Below are positions 1 through 10,958 of a DNA stretch of 64,000 nt, piece by piece. Numbering within the stretch: position 1 is the first letter of the stretch; each line of letters begins with the position of its first letter. Origin of the DNA: Odobenus rosmarus divergens (taxonomy: Eukaryota; Chordata; Mammalia; Carnivora; Odobenidae); assembly GCF_000321225.1 (NCBI RefSeq), contig NW_004450303.1:2477117-2541116 (forward strand), given 5' to 3'. Under the pieces are notes generated by a model, which was given only the letters and a program-made list of their open reading frames with translations, did not search any database and was not told where the DNA came from. The translations under genes and the position numbers were made by a program.

Positions 1-168
1 GAAAGGTCTACTGTATGAATGAAGAACAGTGCTTTAAATTTCGTCAATTTAATTTATGCAGAAGTCAATTCATTATCTTATTTTTCTCATTTGGGTGACA
101 ACTTTGTCATGGACTGACATCCAGCAGAAGAATGTAGAGAATTATTGAAAAATTTCCCCAAATTGCTT

Positions 169-300
169 TGGGTTGCCTGTGGCTCAGTTGGAAGAGCATG
201 CAACTCTTGATTTGGGGGTCATGAGTTTGAGCCCCTGTTGGGTGTAGAGATTACTTAAATAAATGAGTAAATAAAAACTTTTTAAAAAGTTAAAAAAATA
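169..300 (+). repeat. Old CAN-SINE (tRNA-Lys derived)
   Basis: The tRNA-like head reads GGCTCAGTTGGAAGAGCATG, with an ACTCTTGAT segment and a GGGTGTAGAGATTACTT body that mark an older carnivore SINE subfamily. It ends in an A-rich tail near 300. Divergent and without a clear target duplication. Confidence 0.8.
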
Positions 301-308
301 AAATAAAA

Positions 309-515
309 ATGGCTTTGGCTTAGAATCAGGAGACCTGGGTTAGGGGTGAGACACAATTCCGTTTTAGCTATTGGATTCTCTCTGAGCTTCTCCAGTGGGA
401 CAAGGGGATGATAACCCTAGTCTGGCCTTTCTCACAGGTTATTATGAAATTCATGTAGAATAATGTGTGCAAAAGTGTGTTTGAGCCATAAAACACAATG
501 AAAATAAGGTGGTTT
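309..515 (-). repeat. MIR fragment
   Basis: The plus strand carries the reverse complement of the MIR core: a stretch like 'gaatcaggagacctgggtt', then a 'gacaaggggatgataa' block and an AGGTTATTATGAAATTCATG block in MIR order. Heavily diverged, as expected for this old family. Confidence 0.6.
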
Positions 516-1130
516 TAATGTAAATTTATGCAAGATTATGATGAGGTTCTAGAATCCTTCAACTGGGCTTAGCCTCAGGAATCATCTGAACAATCACTTC
601 ACAGCCTTTCCATTTTCAGTGGCAACACAAGCCATTTCTGGTCTCTCACATGGGTAAAGTATATAATTTTTTAATTGAACTGGTTTAGATACTTTCCTAT
701 AGCGTCTGCTTACTGGTACATGTTTCTTGAAGAAAGAAATGTTGTTCTTTCTCCTCTGTGATGGCACTTGAGAAAAGTAAAGGGATTTAATTCCTGAGAT
801 TTTATTATTTTTTTCCCAGGCCAAATATCTCTAATTTCTTTCATCATTTCTTGTATGGAAAGATCCCAAGTCTCGTTGTCATCCCGTCTTTCTTCTCCCG
901 TCTCTCAGTGGAACTAAAGATGGACCATTGTATTGCATGTGCACTGTAGTGAGCAGAGAGAGAGGTAAGGTATCAAACTCCCTATTTAACACATTGCACG
1001 GCTAGCAATGCCGCTGAAGGTCGTGAGCAAGATTGCCCCTGGGTCATCGTCCTCGAACTTCTCTGGATGTTGTCTTCTCTGCTTCCCTTAGACTCTGCAT
1101 GTTCCTCCCTTCACTGTTAGTACGTTCTAT
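516..1130. other. Unique AT-rich DNA
   Basis: No repeat family, RNA gene or coding pattern recognised. The short open frame across 594-824 has no recognisable domain. Confidence 0.5.
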
Positions 1131-1621
1131 TTAATTATATGTTGTTTGTTTGTTTATCTTGAGAGTGGCATTTATTATTTTATTTACTTTATTTAAAATC
1201 AATTAATTGACATATAGTGTATTACCCGTTTCAGAGGTAGAATTTAATGATTCATCAGTTGCATATAACACCCAGTGCTAATGACATCACGTGCCCTCCT
1301 TAATGCCCATTACCCAGTTACCCCATCTCCCCACCTTCTCTTCAGCAACCCTGTTTGTTTCTTATAGTTGAGTCTCTTAAAGTTTGTCTCCCTCTCTGAT
1401 TTCGTCTTATTTTATTCTTCCGTCTCTTCCCCATGTTCATCTGTTATGTTTCTTAAATTCCACATATGAGTGAAATCATATATTTGTTTTTCTCTGACTT
1501 ACTTTGCTTAGCATAATACCCTTTAGTTCCATCCAGGTTGTTGTAAATGGTAAGATGAATGGATAAAGAAGATGTGGTATATATATAAAATGGAATATTA
1601 TTTAGCCATTAATTATATGTT
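1131..1621 (-). mobile_element. LINE-1 insertion with twin-primed 5' inversion
   Basis: Exact 13-bp target duplications (TTAATTATATGTT) lie at 1131-1143 and 1609-1621. Between them, about 1160-1553 is antisense L1 3' end (blocks like 'ttccatccaggttgttgtaaatgg'), while 1554-1608 is the adjacent upstream L1 segment in sense orientation ('gatgaatggataaagaagat'). The two pieces meet near the point where they would be contiguous in L1. This is the expected product of twin priming during L1 reverse transcription. The poly-A end is the T-rich run after 1143. Confidence 0.85.
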
Positions 1622-1716
1622 AACATGCCTCTATCCTCTAGTATCCTTTAGTATCTCCTTCAGAACAGGGTCATTATCTTTTTCATTTTTGTGCTCTCAT
1701 TACACAGTAGATTCTT

Positions 1717-1870
1717 ATTTTTTTTAAAGATTTTATTTATTTATTTGACAGAGAGAGAGACAGCGAGAGAGGGAACACAAGCAGGGGGAGTGCGGAGCTC
1801 GATCCCAGAACCCTGGGATCATGACCTGAGCTGAAGGCGGACGCTTAACAACTGAGCCACCCATGCGCCC
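1717..1870 (-). repeat. CAN-SINE
   Basis: Reverse complement of a carnivore SINE: T-rich tail and AAAGATTTTATTTATTTATT at the left, CT/GA-rich centre, box-B-like 'gatcccagaaccctgggatc', head ending at GGGCGCATGGG. Target duplication TACACAGTAGATTCTT at 1701-1716 and, with one mismatch, at 1871-1886. The SINE is shorter than usual through an internal deletion. Confidence 0.95.
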
Positions 1871-1886
1871 TACACAGTAGATACTT

Positions 1887-2399
1887 AATAAATGTTTTAC
1901 TCCGCTGAATGTGGGTCTTTTTCTTGGCAGCCACATGATTCTGTTTATAAATATTAAGCTGACAGCCCAAATCTTCACATCTTTTTTTTATTGGAGTCAC
2001 TGATAAGTCATATATTTCCTATTTTTTTAGTTGCTTACTTTCTCTGGTGTCAAGAGGAAAACCTTCTAAAAAGTTAATTTTATCTTGTTAATTTAGCCTT
2101 GTACTCAGTGGGTCTAGTAATTGAGTGCAAGTCTGATTTTTAATTTCTCAAATGATTTTAAATCCAGGTAATACATGTATAAGGAATTCAGTTTAAAGGG
2201 CACGAAATGTGTGTGCCGTATAAAGGAAGTCTCTTTTCTGTTTGTCACAGAGCGAGCCAGTCATTTCTCTTCTCTGGAAGAAATTGTTACCTGTTTTCTT
2301 GTGCATTCCTTAGAAATAGTTTGCACATACACACACACACACACAAATACACACACAAATACACATTTAAAAATATATTTACATTATTCTACATGGTGC
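1887..2399. other. Unique DNA with a short CA microsatellite
   Basis: No gene recognised. A degenerate (CA)n tract with AAATACACACAC interruptions lies at about 2323-2366. The open frames over 2175-2483 read through this low-complexity tract and are not credible genes. Confidence 0.55.
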
Positions 2400-2850
2400 T
2401 TTTATTTTTTTTGTCCAGCTTTATTGAGAAGTTATTCACAAATTAAATTGTATATATTTAAAGTGTATAATGTGATGATTTGATATACATATACATTGTG
2501 AAATAATTACCAACATCAAGATAATTAACATATGCGCTGTCTCCCATAATTAACTCTCTCTTTTTTTTCTTTGTGGTGAAATCCCATAAAATCTACTCTC
2601 AGCAAATTTCATGTACACAATACTATATTATTACCTACTTTTCCCTTACCACAGCCCCTGGCAACCACCACTCTGTTTTTATGAAATCAGCTTTTTTTTT
2701 TTTTTTTTTAAGATTCCACATATAAGTGATACCATGCAGTATTTGTATTTCTCTGTCTGGTTTATTTCACTTAGCATAATTCCCTCTGAGTTTATCCATG
2801 TTGTCTCAAATAGCAAGAATTCATTCTTCTTTGTGGTTGAATAATATTCC

Positions 2851-2945
2851 ATTATATATATATACATATATATTATATATGCTATAAATGTATATACATT
2901 ATATATATTATATATACATACCTATATATGTGTGTGTGTGTATAC
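2851..2945. repeat. TA/TG simple repeat inside L1
   Basis: Alternating TA with TACATA and a terminal (TG)n run replaces the short A/T stretch normally found at this place in the L1 3' region, so it probably arose by local expansion. Confidence 0.8.
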
Positions 2946-3593
2946 CACATTTTTTTTAATCCATTCATCTACTGATGGACACTTTGGTTGTTTCCATATT
3001 TTTAGGTACTGTGAATAATGCTGCAATGAACATGGGAGTTCATATGTCTCTTCAGTATAGTGCTTCTATTTCCTTTGAGTATATTTTCGAGAGTGGGATT
3101 GCTGAATCATATGGTAATTCTATTTTTTTAATTTTTCGAGGAACCTCCATAGCTTTTTCCATAATGGGAATTTACATTCCTACAAACAGTGTACAATGGT
3201 TCCCTTTTTTCTGCCTCCTTGCCAACATTTATTATCTCTTATTTTTTTGATAAAAATAGTTATTCTAACAGGTGGGAGATGATATCTTATTGATGTTTTG
3301 ATTTTCATTTCCCTGATAATGATGCTGAGCATCTTTTTCATGTACCTTTGGCCATTTATATGTCTTCTTTGGAAAAATGTCTATTCAGCTCCTTTGACCA
3401 TTTTTAATTGGTTGTTTTTTTTATTTTTATTTTTTTGCTGTTGAGTTGTATGAGTTTCTTATGTACATTAGATATTTACCCCGATATATGGTTTGTAAAT
3501 AAATATATTTCCCATTCTATAGGTTGCCTCTTAAATTTATTGATTGTTTCCTTTGCAATAAAGAAGCTTTTTAGTTTGATGTAGTTCTACCCC

Positions 3594-3807
3594 CCTTTTT
3601 TTTAAAGGTTGAGAGAATTTTTGTTTTTAAAGATTTTTTATTTATTTGAGAGAGAGAATGAGATACAGCACGAGAGGGGAGAGGGTCAGAGGGAGAAGCA
3701 GACTCCCTGCCGAGCAGGGAGCCCGATGCGGGACCCAATCCTGGGACTCCAGGATCATGACCTGAGCAGAAGGCAGTCGCTTAACCAACTGAGCCACCCA
3801 GGCGCCC
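3594..3807 (-). repeat. CAN-SINE inside L1
   Basis: Recognisable SINE body from about 3628 (AAAGATTTTTTATTTATTTG) to the head ending GGGCGCCTGG at 3807. Target duplication TAGTTCTACCCC at 3582-3593 and 3808-3819. The span 3594-3627 is a T-rich tail with extra non-SINE bases. The element is young compared with its L1 host. Confidence 0.92.
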
Positions 3808-3854
3808 TAGTTCTACCCCTTTATTTAGATTTTGATGCTTGTGCTTTTGGTATC

Positions 3855-5600
3855 CTACCTAAAAATCATTGCCAAAACCAATGTCAAGGAATTTTTGTCT
3901 GTGTTTTCTTCTAGGAGTTTTACAGTTTCAGATCTTACATCTAACTCTTTAATCCATTTTGTGTTAATTTTTGTGAGCTGTATAGCATGAAGGTCCAGTT
4001 TCATTCTTTTGCATGTGGGATATCCAGTTTTCTCAACACCTGTTATTAATGAGACTATTCTTTCCCCATTTTGTGTTCTCAGTGCCCTTGTCAAAGATTA
4101 GTTGACTATATGTGTAGGTTTATTTTTGGGCTCTCTATTCTGTACCCCGTTGGTGTGCATGTATGTTTTTATGCCAGTACCTTGCTGTTTTGATGATTAC
4201 CATAGCTATGTAACATAGTTTGAAATCAGGAAATGTGATACCCCCAGCTTTGTTCTTCTTTAAGATTGTTTTGGCTATTTGTGGCCTTTTGTGAGTCCAT
4301 ACAAATTTTAAAATAGTTTTTTTTTTAATTTCTGAGAAACATGACATTAGAATTTTGATAGTGATTGCACTGAATCTGTAGATGGCTTTGGATAGTATGG
4401 ACATTTTAACAATATTAAGTCTTCCAATCCATGAGCCTGGAATATTTTCCATTTGTTTGTGTTCTTCAGTTTCTTTTTTCAATGTCTTATAAATATTTTC
4501 ATTGAACAGGTTTTTCACCACCTTGGTCAAGTTTATTCCTAAGTATTTTACTGTTCTTATGTTTTTATAAATGAGATTTGCATTGTTAATAATTCATTGT
4601 TAGTGTGCAGAAACATAATTGATTTCTGCATGTTGATTTTGTATCCTGAAATTTTATTAAATTTGTTTATTATCTGTAACAGTTTTTTGGTGGAGTCTTT
4701 TGGGTTTTCTATATATAAGATCATGCCATCTGCAAACAGTGATAATTTTACTTCTTCCTTTCCATTTTGTCTGCCTTTTATTTCTTTTTTCTTTTTTCTT
4801 TCTTTTTTTTTTTTTTTGCCTAATTGCTATATCTAGGATCTAGTACTATGTCGAAAGGAAGTGGGAGTGGGCATCCTTGTATTTTTCCTGATCTTAGTAA
4901 AAGGGCTTTTAACATTTCACTATTATGTTGTTAGCTATGGGCTTATTATGAATGGCCTTTACTATGTTGATGTACATTCCTTCTATAACTAATTTGTTGA
5001 GATTTTTTATCATGAAATGATGTTGAATTTTGTCAAATGCTTTTTCTGCCTCTATTGAGATGATTATATGATTTTATATAATGAAATGAATTTTCTTAGT
5101 GTGGTGTCTCAATTTACTGATTTATGTATGTTGAAATTTTCCTGCATCTCAAGGATAAATCCCACTTGATTTCAGTGTATGGTCATCTTAATATGCTGTT
5201 GAATTCGGTTTGCTAGTATTTTGTTGAGGATTTTTGCATCTATGTTCATCAGGGCTATTGGCCCATAATTTTTTTTTTTCTTACAGTGTCCTTGTCTGGT
5301 TTTGGTATCAGGATAATGTTGGTCTCATAAAGTGAGTTTGGATGTACTCTTTCCTCTTCAATTTTTTGGAAGAGTTTGAAAAATATTGTTATTAATTCTT
5401 CTTTAAATATTTGGTAGACTTCATCAGTGAAGCCATCTTGTCCTGGTCTTTTATTTGTTGGAGGTTCTCTACTACCAATTCAATCTCCTTGCTTGTTATT
5501 GGTCTGTTCAAATTTTCTATTTCTTCATGATGCAGTCTTGGTAAGTTGTATGTCTCTAGTAATTTATCCATTTCTTCTAAGTTGTCCAAATTATTGGTAT
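3855..5600 (-). pseudogene. L1 ORF2 remnant (endonuclease/reverse transcriptase polyprotein)
   Basis: Translated pieces on the minus strand match L1 ORF2. The longest open piece (4135-4530, 131 codons) contains [20 protein letters not shown] and a [12 protein letters not shown] block typical of the ORF2 C-terminal region. The reverse-transcriptase catalytic motif, normally FADD, reads FADG at 4725-4736, so the second metal-binding aspartate is lost. Open pieces at 3855-4094 and 5392-5589 belong to the same protein in broken frames. In active L1, ORF2 nicks DNA and copies L1 RNA; this copy cannot. Confidence 0.85.
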
Positions 5601-5925
5601 ATAATTGTTCATAGTAGTCTTTTATGATCCATTGTATTTTTGTGGTATCAGTTGTAATATCTTGTCTTTCATTTATAATTTCATTTATTTGATTCTTTTT
5701 TCTTTCTAGCTAAAGCTTTGTCAATTTTGTTTATCTTTTCACAAAACCAACTCTTAGCTTTGTTATTTTCTATTGTTTTTCTAGCCTCTATTTCATTTAG
5801 TTCTGCTCTAAACTTTATTATTTCCTTCTTTCTGCTGTTATTGGTCTTCCTTTGTTCTTTTTTTTCTTAGTTCCTGGATATATAATCTTAGATTGATTTT
5901 AGATTGCTTATTAGAGATTTTTTTT

Positions 5926-6715
5926 AAAGTGAGGTATAATTGACATGTAATATTGTATTAATTTCAGATGTTCAGTATGATGATTCAATATTTGTATACA
6001 CTGTGAAATGACCATGACAGTAGGTCTGACTTCCCCGTCATCATATAAAGTACATAATATGCAATACGATACTGTTAAATATAGTCAGCATGCTGTACAT
6101 ACAATCCCCATGACTTATTTATTTTATGACCTGAAGTTTGTACCTCTTAACTCCTTCTCCTATTTGCCCACCCCATGACCCTCATCCCCTCTGACAACCA
6201 CCAATTTGTTCTGCATCTACAGGTTTTGTTCTGTTTATTTTGTGTGTTAGATTCCACATATAACTGAAATCATATGGTATTTGCCTCTCTGTCTGATTTA
6301 TTTCACTTGGCATAATACCCTCAAGGTCCATCCATGTTGTTGCAAATGGAAGATTTTATTTTTTTTTTATGGCTGAGTAGTATTTCATGGTATGTGTGCA
6401 CTGTGTATTCTTAACCCATTCATCCATCAATGGACACTTTTGTTACTTCCATATCTTGACTATTGTAAATAATGCTGCAATGAACATGAGAGTGCATATA
6501 TATCTCTTTGAATTAGTGCTTTTTTTATTTTCTTTGGATACATACCCAGAAGTAGAATTACTAGATCAGATAGCCTTACAACTGAGTTGCGTCTCTTGTA
6601 GACAGCATATAGATGGGTCTTGTTTTTGTTGTTGTTGCCATGTCTTTCGATTGGAGAATTTAGTCCACATACATTTAGAGTAATTATAAATTTGTAGGTA
6701 TATACTTATTGCCAT
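5926..6715 (-). mobile_element. LINE-1 3' end with internal deletion, nested in older L1
   Basis: A second L1 3' end begins at about 5926 (antisense 3' UTR, 'gtataattgacatgtaatat') and runs to about 6580 in the distal ORF2. The sequence then jumps to an ORF2 N-terminal block ('cttgtagacagcatatagat', 6596-6715). Flanking DNA at 5850-5925 and 6716-6840 is contiguous in the older host L1, so the whole 0.8 kb is probably one inserted, internally deleted element. Confidence 0.6.
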
Positions 6716-7485
6716 TTATTAATTGTTCTTTTCTTTTTTGTTGAGAAAGACTTGTAATATTATGAGCTTCCCTCTTAGAACTGCTTTTGCTGCATCCCAT
6801 AGATTTTGATGAGGTATTGACCAGAGTTCTTTTTTGTATTTTGTAAACTGTATTGTTTTTAAAATTTCAATTTCTAATTAGTCATTGCTAATGTATACAA
6901 ATAAAATATTGTATCCTGAAACCTTGTTAAATTCACTTATTGGTTCTAATAGTTATTTTTGTTTTTTGAAATTTCTGAAGGATTTTCTATGTAATCCTTT
7001 TGTTTACAAATAGAGGCAACTTTTCTTTTCCAGTTTGGAGACCTTTTATTTCTTTCACTTATCGTATTGAACTGGCTTTAATTTCCAGTATAAGCTGAAT
7101 AGATAGTAAGGGGGGCATCACTGCCTTTTTCCTATCTTAGGGAGAAAGCTTTCAGTCTTTCTCCATTAAGTATTATATTAGCTGTATTCTACAGAACTAT
7201 AAGTTTTCAAGTTGAGGAAGTTCCCTTTGAGTCCCTCTTTGCTAAGAGTTTTTAGCAGATATGCTTATTTAATTTTTGTCAAATATTCCTTCTGAATTTG
7301 TTTAGATGACCATATGATTTTGACTTTTTAGTCTGTTAATGTGGTGAATTACATTGATTGATATGTGAATGTTAAATCACATAAAACACAAAGAATGTTT
7401 TCCTTGAATGAACCCTATTTGGTCATGTTTTATTATCTTTTTATATATTATTGGATACAATTTACTAAAATTTTATTTAGAAAAT

Positions 7486-7675
7486 TTTTTTTAAGATTTT
7501 ATTTATTCATTTGAGAGAGAGAGAGCACAAGCGGAGGCAGAGGAAGGGCAGAGGGAGAGGGAGAAACAGACTCTCCGCCGAGCAAGGAGCCTGACATGGG
7601 GCTCTATCCCAGAACCCTGGGATCGAGACCCAACCAAAGGCTGACACTTAATGGACTGATACACCCAGGCGCCCC
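7486..7675 (-). repeat. CAN-SINE
   Basis: Full-length reverse-oriented SINE from the T-run and AAGATTTTATTTATTCATTT to the head GGGGCGCCTGGGTG at 7675. Target duplication TTATTTAGAA at 7473-7482 and 7676-7685. Inserted in the ancient L1. Confidence 0.93.
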
Positions 7676-8335
7676 TTATTTAGAATTTTTGTGTCTATGG
7701 GCATGTAGGATATTGGTTTATGGATTTCTTTTATTATAATGTCAGTCTGGGTTTCATGCCAGAGAACTTCTGGTCTCACGCGATAAGTTTTAAAGTATTA
7801 CCTCCTTTTCAGTTTTGTGGAAGATTTTGTGTAGAATTGATACCATTTTTTTCTTAAGTACTTGGTTGAATTCTCCAGTGAAACCATCTGAGCCTGAAGC
7901 TTTTGTTGATTTGTTTGTGGGATGTTTTTAATTACAAATTCAATTTATTTAATAGTCTATTTAGGTTAGTATTTATTCTTGAGTAAATTTGGGTAGATTG
8001 TGTCTTTAAAGAAATATGTTTATTTAATCTAAATTGCCAAATATTGGCATAATGTTCTTAATATTTTCTTATTTCCTTTAAGATCAGTAGAATATATAGT
8101 GATGTCATCTCTACCATTCCTGATATTGGTAATTTGTGTCTTCTCCCTTTCCTTCTCCTGATTAATCCAGCTAGCAATTTATCAATTTTATTTATTTTTT
8201 TTAAAGGAGCAGCTTTTTAAATTAATCTTTTCATTGATTTTCTATATTTTATTCTATTGATTTCTAGTTTGATTTTTTTATTATTTCATCTCTTCTACCT
8301 TGTATTTATTTGTCTTTTTGTTTCTAGCTTCTTTC

Positions 8336-8449
8336 TTTTTTTTTTTAAGATTTTATTTTTAAGTAATCTCTACACACAGTGTGGGCTTGAACTCACAAGC
8401 CCGAGATTAAGAGTCTCATGCTCTACTGACTGAACCAGCTAGGCACCCC
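8336..8449 (-). repeat. Old CAN-SINE
   Basis: Reverse complement of the older SINE form: AAGATTTTATTTTTAAGTAATCTCTACAC at the left, GATTAAGAGTCTCATGCTCTACTGA anticodon-arm region, and a head ending GGGGTGCCTAGCTGG near 8449. No GA-rich centre and no secure target duplication. Confidence 0.88.
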
Positions 8450-8544
8450 TCTGTTTCTTAAGGTAGAAGTTGAGGTCATCCTTCTGAGGTCTTTCCTCTG
8501 TTCTGAGATAAATAAACCCCTCTAAATATTAGCTGCCAAATTTT

Positions 8545-8742
8545 TTTTTTTTTAAAGATTTTATTTATTTATTTGAGAGAGAGAGAGAACGAGAGATAGA
8601 AAGCACGAGAGGGAAGAAGGTCAGAGGGAGAAGCAGACTCCCTGCTGAGCAGGAAGCCCAATGCGGGACTCGATCCCAGGACTCCAGGATCATGACCTGA
8701 GCCGAAGGCAGTCGCTTAACCAACTGAGCCACCCAGGCGCCC
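8545..8742 (-). repeat. CAN-SINE with exact target duplication
   Basis: Full-length reverse-oriented SINE. The 15-bp duplication TAGCTGCCAAATTTT at 8530-8544 and 8743-8757 is exact, which marks a fairly recent insertion. Confidence 0.96.
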
Positions 8743-8980
8743 TAGCTGCCAAATTTTAAAATGTTGTGTTTTCACCAACGTAATTACTAATTTCCCTTTT
8801 CATTTTTTTTGGCCCATGGTTTATTTAACATTGTGTTGTTTAGTTTCAACATACTTGAGATCATTTTCCAGATAATTGATTTCTTAGCTATTTTTATTGT
8901 GCTCAGAGTAAATACTTCGTATGATTTGGGTCTTTTTAAATTTATGGAGACACGTTCTGTGATTTAAAATATGGTATACC

Positions 8981-9284
8981 CTCTGAAACAAATAATACAT
9001 TATATGTTAAAAAAAAAAGAAGATAGCAGGAAGGGGAAAATGAAGGGGGGAAATCGGAGGGGGAGACGAACCATGAGAGACTATGGATTCTGAGAAACAA
9101 ACTGAGGGCTCTAGAGGGGAGGGGTTGGGGGATGGGTTAGCCTGGTGATGGGTATTAAAGAGGGCACGTTCTGCATGGATCACTGGGTATTATATGCAAA
9201 CAATGAATCATGGAACACTACACCAAAAACTAATGATGTAATGTATGGTGGTTAACATAACATAATAAAATAAAAAAAATTAAA
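8981..9284 (+). mobile_element. Young 5'-truncated LINE-1 3' end
   Basis: Sense L1 3' UTR with GA-rich tract, 'gatgggtattaaagagggca', an 'aatgaatcatggaacactac' block and an A-rich tail (ACATAATAAAATAAA). Target duplication TAAAATATGGTATACC at 8965-8980 and, with one mismatch, at 9285-9300. It lies opposite in orientation to its L1 host. The same 3' UTR family appears in reverse at 48267-48515. Confidence 0.9.
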
Positions 9285-9704
9285 TAAAATAAGGTATACC
9301 TTGGAAAATGTTTCATGTGCTCTTGAAAAAAATGTGTATTCTAGTGTAGTGTTGGATAGGTTGTTCTGAAAATATCAATTAGGTCAAATTATTTGATAGT
9401 ATTCTTTAACTCTTTTATATCCTTATTTTCTGTTTAATGATTCTATCAATTATTGAGATTGTTGAAATCTATGACTATAATTGTGAATTTGTCCTTTTTT
9501 ATTACAGTCATAACAGTTTTTATTTCATGTGTTTTGATGTTCTGCCATTATTTACTTATTATGAATTGACCTTTTTATCATGAAATAATCTGTATCTTTG
9601 ATGATATTCCATGCTTTGAAATCTACTTTGTTCTATATAATATAGGTGTTTCATCTTTTGATTTCTGTTAACATAGTGTATCTTTTCTTATTCTTTTAAT
9701 TTTA

Positions 9705-9921
9705 TTTTTTTATTTTTTATTTTTTTTTAAAGATTTTATTTATTTATTCATGAGAGACAGAGGAGGAGAGAGAGAGAGGGAGAGAGAGAGAGAGAGAGAA
9801 GCCGAGGGAGAAGCAGGCTCCCAAGAAGCAGGGAGCCCAATGCGGGACTCAATCCCAGGACCCTGGGATCATGATCTGAGCCGAAGGCAGACGCTTAACC
9901 ATCTGAGCCACCCAGGCACCC
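9705..9921 (-). repeat. CAN-SINE with exact target duplication
   Basis: Full-length reverse-oriented SINE with an expanded GA dinucleotide centre (9765-9800). The 16-bp duplication TATTCTTTTAATTTTA at 9689-9704 and 9922-9937 is exact. Confidence 0.96.
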
Positions 9922-10500
9922 TATTCTTTTAATTTTAATCAATTTGTGTTTATATTTAATTTTTTTGATAGACAATACCCAGAATTGAGTATTACTTTTT
10001 ATTTTTTTTATCTGATCTGACAACCACTGTCTTTAACTCGTGTTTGTAGGCCATTAACAGTTTAACATGATTATTGGTATGGTGGAGTTTAAATCTTGGT
10101 ATTTGTTTTCTATTTGTTCTATCTTTTCCTTATTCTCCTTTTCATCTTTTTTTATGTTTTCTTTTAGATTAGTTGAATATTTTGTTGTTCCATTTTATTT
10201 TTGTTGTTGTTTTATTAGGAAGAACTCTCTGTTGTGTTATTTTAGTGGTTGCTTTGGTGTTTGTCATAAACATCCTTAACTTATCACATTCTAACTTCTA
10301 GTGGTATTATACTGATTTATATACTGTATAAAACCCTTACCACAGTATACTCCTGTTTTCTCCTCCCAGTCTTTCTGTCATTATTGTCATATATTTTATT
10401 TCTATATATGTTACAAACTCCACAATACATTATTGCTTTATATAGTCAATTATCTTTAAAGACACATAGCTATTAAGAAAAACTATTTGAAAAACATGAG

Positions 10501-10662
10501 CCTTCGGCTCAGGTCATGATCCCAGGGTTCTGGGATAGAGCCCCGCATTGGGCTCCCTGCTTGGCGGAAGGCCTGCTTTTCCCTCTCCCAGTCCCCCTGC
10601 TTGTGTTCCCTCTCTCACTGTGTCTCTTTCTGTCAAATAAATAAATAAAATCTTAAAAAAAA
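10501..10662 (+). repeat. 5'-truncated CAN-SINE
   Basis: Starts abruptly at CCTTCGGCTCAGGTCATGAT, lacking the tRNA-Lys head with the A box, and continues normally to the CT-rich tract, CAAATAAATAAATAAAATCTT and poly-A. I could not find a convincing target duplication. Confidence 0.9.
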
Positions 10663-10948
10663 ACCTCTTGTATGCTTTATTATACATGTAGGTTACAAGT
10701 GATTATACTTTTTGTTTAGAATCCTGTTGATGTTAGGCATCCAAGACACCCTTATGCTTGGTCTTCAGGATTTAGCTAGGCTAAATCCTCATCTATATTT
10801 TATTTTTACCCACTATGTAAAATAAACAATAAAAGCAGGTAAAAATAAACAACAAAGGCAGCAATGACAAGGACATGAAGTAATCCCAAGGCCAAATGCA
10901 CCTTGAAATTTATTTATGGTTATCAGAGAGAGTCTCTATCCTATAAAC
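10663..10948. other. Unclassified DNA, possibly more ancient L1
   Basis: Resembles the preceding antisense L1 up to about 10720, then A/C-rich sequence I cannot assign. No gene seen. Confidence 0.4.
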
Positions 10949-10958
10949 TTGCTTTAGT

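Larger units (their letters stand above)
2400..5925 (-). mobile_element. LINE-1, 3' end and distal ORF2, decayed
   Basis: The plus strand is antisense L1 for 3.5 kb. It starts in the 3' UTR (about 2400-2850), crosses a TA/TG-rich interruption (2851-2945), and runs back through the ORF2 C-terminus and reverse-transcriptase region to about 5925. A CAN-SINE splits it at about 3594-3807. The L1 seems to resume at about 6716-6840 after a further L1 insertion. It is an old subfamily with many stops and frameshifts, so it cannot be active. Confidence 0.85.
6840..10480 (-). mobile_element. Ancient LINE-1 (L1M-like), ORF2 region, repeatedly interrupted
   Basis: The plus strand restarts in the L1 reverse-transcriptase region near 6880 ('ttgtatcctgaaaccttgtt', homologous to the 4640-4670 segment of the preceding L1). 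It then proceeds antisense through the RT and endonuclease regions to about 10260, with likely 5' L1 sequence to 10480. The FADD site region around 7000 has decayed beyond recognition. It is interrupted by CAN-SINEs at 7486, 8336, 8545 and 9705 and by a young L1 at 8981. All coding frames are destroyed. Confidence 0.75.
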
